Of a DNA stretch of 64,000 nucleotides, positions 61,171-64,000 are shown piece after piece. The DNA is from Peptococcaceae bacterium BICA1-7 (lineage in GTDB: Bacteria > Bacillota > Desulfotomaculia > Desulfotomaculales > Desulfocucumaceae). Made by a program: the position numbers and the translations under genes. The notes beneath the pieces are model-generated. The model made no database searches. It was given only the letters and a program-made list of their open reading frames with translations, and had not been told where the DNA came from. The DNA lies in contig JUEB01000033.1 of NCBI GenBank assembly GCA_000802095.1, positions 186,001 through 250,000 on the forward strand. The letters run 5' to 3'. How positions within the stretch are numbered: the stretch's first letter is position 1; every line of letters begins with the position of its first letter.

Positions 61171-61896
61171 ATGGTGCCGGAGGGAGTTGAGATAAAGCAG
61201 CAAACCCTCGGAATTAAAGAGGGATTGGTGGCGGGAATACCTGTGGTAATTGGATATTTCCCGGTAGCCATGGCCTTTGGCCTGCTTTCCAGATCAGTTG
61301 ATATCTCACTGGTTGACAGTTGTTTGTTTTCTCTGGTTGTCTTTGCCGGGGCCAGTCAGTTTATGGCCCTGGACCTTATTAAGGCCGGCATCGCCGCGGG
61401 GGATATAGTGCTGGCCACTTTTCTTCTTAATTTGCGGCATTTGATGATGAGCGCCTCCCTGGCTGTACGGCTTAAAGAAATAAAAAGAGGCTGGCTGCTT
61501 TTTATTGCCTTTGGCATTACTGATGAAAGCTTTTCGGTGGCCTCTTTGAAAAGTGGAAAACTAAGCGTGCGGTTTTTGCTTGCCTTGCAGGGCATAGCTT
61601 ATGTCGCCTGGGCAGGCGGCACTTTCGTAGGCTATCTGATAGGAACGGCGCTGCCGGCAGCGGTTCAGAGCAGCCTGGGGATAGGTCTTTATGCAATGTT
61701 TACCGCCATACTGGTTCCTGAGATAAAGAAGTCTTACAGTGTTCTTTTTTTGGCGGCGTTTTCAGGAAGTATATATGTATTCATTGACTATTTCAGACTT
61801 CTCCCGTCCGGCTGGAGCCTTATTGTGGCAATAGTGGCCGCGTCAGCGGCGGGCCTTTTGTTTGTAAAGGATGAGGGCAGGGAGGACCGGATATGA
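61171..61896 (+). CDS. azlC: AzlC-family branched-chain amino acid exporter subunit
   Basis: 241 residues with about seven hydrophobic helices. GIPVVIGYFPVAMAFGLLSR, SLVVFAGASQFMALDLI and LNLRHLMMSASLAVRLKE are AzlC signatures. With AzlD it exports branched-chain amino acids and analogues. ATG 61171 is about 12 bases after TTGGAGG. It overlaps azlD (ATGA). Fits the large ilv/leu cluster elsewhere in the window. Confidence 0.92.
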   Translation: MVPEGVEIKQQTLGIKEGLVAGIPVVIGYFPVAMAFGLLSRSVDISLVDSCLFSLVVFAGASQFMALDLIKAGIAAGDIVLATFLLNLRHLMMSASLAVRLKEIKRGWLLFIAFGITDESFSVASLKSGKLSVRFLLALQGIAYVAWAGGTFVGYLIGTALPAAVQSSLGIGLYAMFTAILVPEIKKSYSVLFLAAFSGSIYVFIDYFRLLPSGWSLIVAIVAASAAGLLFVKDEGREDRI

Positions 61897-62198
61897 AAAG
61901 CTACTTACCGTTAATAGTAGGCATGATGGCGGTTACCTATCTGCCAAGGCTACTGCCCCTGATTGCATTATCGGAACGGCCTCTAAATCCTTTACTGAGG
62001 AGATTTTTTCTTTATATACCCTATACAGCACTGGGGGCCTTAATTATACGCGGGGCCATGGAGGCGGAGCCGGAAATGGCTGTGGCAACACTTGCCGGGA
62101 TAGGGGTAGCGGCGGCTTTCTCATGGATCAGGGGGGGGCTGGTTACATCGGTGGCGGCCTCTATCATTGCTGCATTCCTTATTTTATATTATTTGTAG
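61893..62198 (+). CDS. azlD: AzlD-family branched-chain amino acid exporter subunit
   Basis: 101 residues, four hydrophobic segments; YLPRLLPLIALSERPLNPLL and FFLYIPYTALGALII are AzlD marks. It starts inside the azlC stop, so both are made together. Its usual partner is AzlC. Confidence 0.92.
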   Translation: MKSYLPLIVGMMAVTYLPRLLPLIALSERPLNPLLRRFFLYIPYTALGALIIRGAMEAEPEMAVATLAGIGVAAAFSWIRGGLVTSVAASIIAAFLILYYL

Positions 62199-62272
62199 TG
62201 TTTCAGTCCCCATGCCAGGGGCTATAATAAGGAATAATAGTTAAGATCCTTACAAGATAAAGGAGCGGCAGC

Positions 62273-62839
62273 ATGAAAGCTTTAGTCCTGAATGCTTTTC
62301 CGGCATCGGAAAAGCATTCAGAAGCAGAGAGCATTTTGAAGTCTCTATTAATAAAGAAAGGCTGGCAGTATGATATTTATACTTTGAGGGACATGGAGAT
62401 AAAGCCCTGTGCCAGCTGCGGAAACTGTGCCGTCAGGACTCCCGGCCAGTGCTCCCGGGGAGATGGGATGAAAGATATACTGGCCGGTTGGGTTCGTAGC
62501 GGGCTGGTGATTTTTCTGACTCCCATCAGTTTTGGTGGTTACCATTCGGAACTGAAAAAGGTGATAGACCGCATACTGCCTCTAAAAAACGCTTACTTTA
62601 CGGTTTACCGGGGGGAGCTTCACCATGAGAACCGTTATAAGCCCATGCCTTCTCTTCTTGCCATAGGCACGCTTGGAGAGGAGAACGGGGAGGAGCGGGA
62701 AGACTTTCGGTATCTCACGGAGCGGAATGCCGTTAATATGCTAATAGAAGACCGCTATGCAGTCGCTGTGATTACGGAAAATGACGGCCCCGCTGATATG
62801 GAAGATCACATAGCGAAAGCATTAGAGGAGGTGGGTTGA
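62273..62839 (+). CDS. Flavodoxin-fold NAD(P)H:FMN oxidoreductase
   Basis: 188 residues of the iron-sulfur flavoprotein/WrbA-like group. Start KALVLNAFPASEKHSEAESI is the FMN phosphate loop; CASCGNCAVRTPGQC is a tight cysteine motif, a possible [4Fe-4S] site as in Isf proteins; VIFLTPISFGGYHSELKKVI is the FMN-ring loop. AAAGGAG ribosome site. It pairs with the next gene, which starts one base after its stop. Confidence 0.85.
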   Translation: MKALVLNAFPASEKHSEAESILKSLLIKKGWQYDIYTLRDMEIKPCASCGNCAVRTPGQCSRGDGMKDILAGWVRSGLVIFLTPISFGGYHSELKKVIDRILPLKNAYFTVYRGELHHENRYKPMPSLLAIGTLGEENGEEREDFRYLTERNAVNMLIEDRYAVAVITENDGPADMEDHIAKALEEVG

Positions 62840-62840
62840 A

Positions 62841-63509
62841 ATGAAGATAGTTTCACTGGCGGGAAGCAACCGGGGGGAGAAAGGCACTTCCGCATCCCTG
62901 GTCAACTACCTGGCTCAGCGGCTTCTCAAGCACGGAGTATCTGTTGCAAGCCACTATTCTATCCATATGTATAGACAGCCCCACCGGATTGATGCATTTT
63001 TGAATGAATTGAAGGAAAGTGAACTCCTCATTATATCAGCCCCCATTTATGTGGATCTTCTTCCGTCCCCATTAATTCATGTGCTGGAAGAGATCAGGGA
63101 CAGGATGGGACCAAAGGGCCTGGAAGGAAGGAAGCTGTTGGCCATTATACATTCCGGCTACCCGGAGCCTCAGCAGCGGAGGCCTAGCCTCGGGATGTGC
63201 CGTTGCTTTGGCCGTGAGATGAGCATGGAGTGGTGGGGGGGATTAAGTTTTGGAGGCACTTCCCCCATCAGTGGACAGCCTTTGGAGGCCATGGGGGGTA
63301 TGACAAAAGGAATCCGGTCAGTACTGGACCAGACGGCGGAAAAAGCGGTTAAGGGCGGTCTTACGGGAGTGGAAGCTTTAGTTTTACAGGATCGCTCTAC
63401 AATACCAGTCCCCCCCTGGATGGTCAGGCTGATGATGAATGCTATGATCCGGAAGGATGCCAGAAAGGGTGGAGTCAAAGACTTAAGGGCAAGGCCCTTT
63501 GGGGTTTGA
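62841..63509 (+). CDS. Flavin-dependent NAD(P)H oxidoreductase-like protein
   Basis: 222 residues. SLAGSNRGEKGTSASLVNYL is the FMN loop, LIISAPIYVDLLPSPLIHVL the second, and LLAIIHSGYPEPQQ the third, as in NADPH-dependent FMN reductase-fold proteins. The C-terminal half is longer than usual and basic (RLMMNAMIRKDARKGGVKDL). GAGGTGG ribosome site within the previous gene's end. Partner or duplicate function with the preceding protein is likely. Confidence 0.8.
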   Translation: MKIVSLAGSNRGEKGTSASLVNYLAQRLLKHGVSVASHYSIHMYRQPHRIDAFLNELKESELLIISAPIYVDLLPSPLIHVLEEIRDRMGPKGLEGRKLLAIIHSGYPEPQQRRPSLGMCRCFGREMSMEWWGGLSFGGTSPISGQPLEAMGGMTKGIRSVLDQTAEKAVKGGLTGVEALVLQDRSTIPVPPWMVRLMMNAMIRKDARKGGVKDLRARPFGV

Positions 63510-63648
63510 CACACCAGTGTTCTTCTTTTTTTCATTGCCCTGATTAGGGTATTTTATTATGAATCATCCGACTTATGTGAAAGGGAAGGAATTTTAGGGA
63601 AGGGCCTCGAATTCTCGAATTGTAGAATTAACTTTTTTAGCTATTATT

Positions 63649-63671
63649 TACCCCTTTAAAGGGGTAGTTTT
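63649..63671. terminator. Short palindromic terminator
   Basis: TACCCCTTTAAAGGGGTA (63649-63666) followed by GTTTTA, after the oxidoreductase pair. The T-run is short. Confidence 0.55.
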
Positions 63672-63749
63672 ATGCCTGGCAGGGTTTGAGCCAGATCCGC
63701 ACTCACCCCTTTACGGGGCGGGAGGACATTACTGGCAAAGGAGCCAATT

Positions 63750-64000
63750 ATGAGTGAAAATAGCTGCTTCAAACCTGATAACGAAAAAAATATTTCCAAT
63801 AATACCATTTATTTTGCCGGCAGGCTCTTAAAGGAGCAGGGCAGTTTAAACTGGGTTCCCGACTGGCTTGTGGAAACGCCGGGCATTAGCGGGGCGGCCC
63901 TGGGCATTAATTGGGGGCAGCAGTGTAAAGTCTATTTTGCCGGGCAGGATAAAAACGGCGGTCTGGATTCCCTGGAAATAGCCCCCGACATTCTCCGGTG
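63750..64000 (+). CDS. Start of an unrecognised protein, cut by window edge
   Basis: ATG 63750 has AAAGGAG about seven bases upstream. 83 codons are open to the window end: CFKPDNEKNISNNTIYFAGR, then LNWVPDWLVETPGISGAALG and DGGL-like text near the end (KNGGLDSLEIAPDIL). No family recognised from this part; possibly the N-terminus of a signalling protein. Confidence 0.55.
   Translation, partial: MSENSCFKPDNEKNISNNTIYFAGRLLKEQGSLNWVPDWLVETPGISGAALGINWGQQCKVYFAGQDKNGGLDSLEIAPDILR

Overview
The window reads as a chromosome segment of a moderately GC-rich, Gram-positive, spore-forming anaerobe, most likely a Clostridia/Peptococcaceae-type sulfate or sulfite reducer or a close syntrophic relative (Desulfotomaculum/Pelotomaculum-like). 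Supports for this are a T-box leader, a glmS ribozyme, many GTG/TTG starts behind strong AGGAGG sites, the cdaA-ybbR-glmM-glmS order, several DUF families typical of sporeformers, and a DsrC with both redox cysteines. The lineage is an inference; no rRNA is present.

Region 1 (1-29110) is a biosynthetic core. It holds the 3' part of carB, then argF, argG and argH (arginine), interrupted by an inverted block with dsrC, an MTA/SAH deaminase, an alpha/beta hydrolase and a PilZ protein. A T-box leader with a probable Ile (ATC) specifier, plus a second structured leader, precedes ilvD-ilvB-ilvN-ilvB-leuA-leuC-leuD-leuB and then cimA. ilvC is absent and a second ilvB sits where ilvC often lies. Next come cdaA-ybbR (c-di-AMP synthesis) and glmM, then a glmS ribozyme whose P1 loop carries a repeat insertion, then glmS.

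Region 2 (29111-about 38000) is an accessory island directly after glmS. It has a KilA-N gene, a near-identical duplicate of the glmS 3' third, an AT-rich two-gene module (AAA/ABC-type ATPase plus TOPRIM-like partner) that looks like a defence system, an IS30-type transposase wreck, divergent XRE regulators sharing a perfect operator palindrome, a small-protein gene whose fragments recur elsewhere, a Phd-type antitoxin with a frameshifted RelE-type toxin, a 5'-truncated c-di-GMP-I riboswitch fused to a dispersed repeat ahead of a secreted peptide, lipoproteins, and a frameshifted MNT/HEPN pair.

Region 3 (about 38000-64000) is mixed. Two methyltransferases share a MerR-like promoter, one of them frameshifted. 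There is a YvlD-type envelope-stress operon, a Y-shaped candidate RNA, a DUF3160 lipoprotein operon, an ECF sigma/soluble anti-sigma/CGGC operon, a LysM protein, an enoyl-CoA hydratase, topoisomerase III, sporulation-type DUF3231 and DUF2935 proteins, an EFR1-type ferredoxin, a polysaccharide deacetylase, an SLC13 transporter, a YetF-type protein, AzlCD (branched-chain amino acid export, echoing the ilv/leu cluster) and two flavin oxidoreductases. Intergenic spaces throughout carry recurrent hairpin-forming repeats and re-used terminator modules.

All calls come from reading the sequence and remembered family features; no database search was run.
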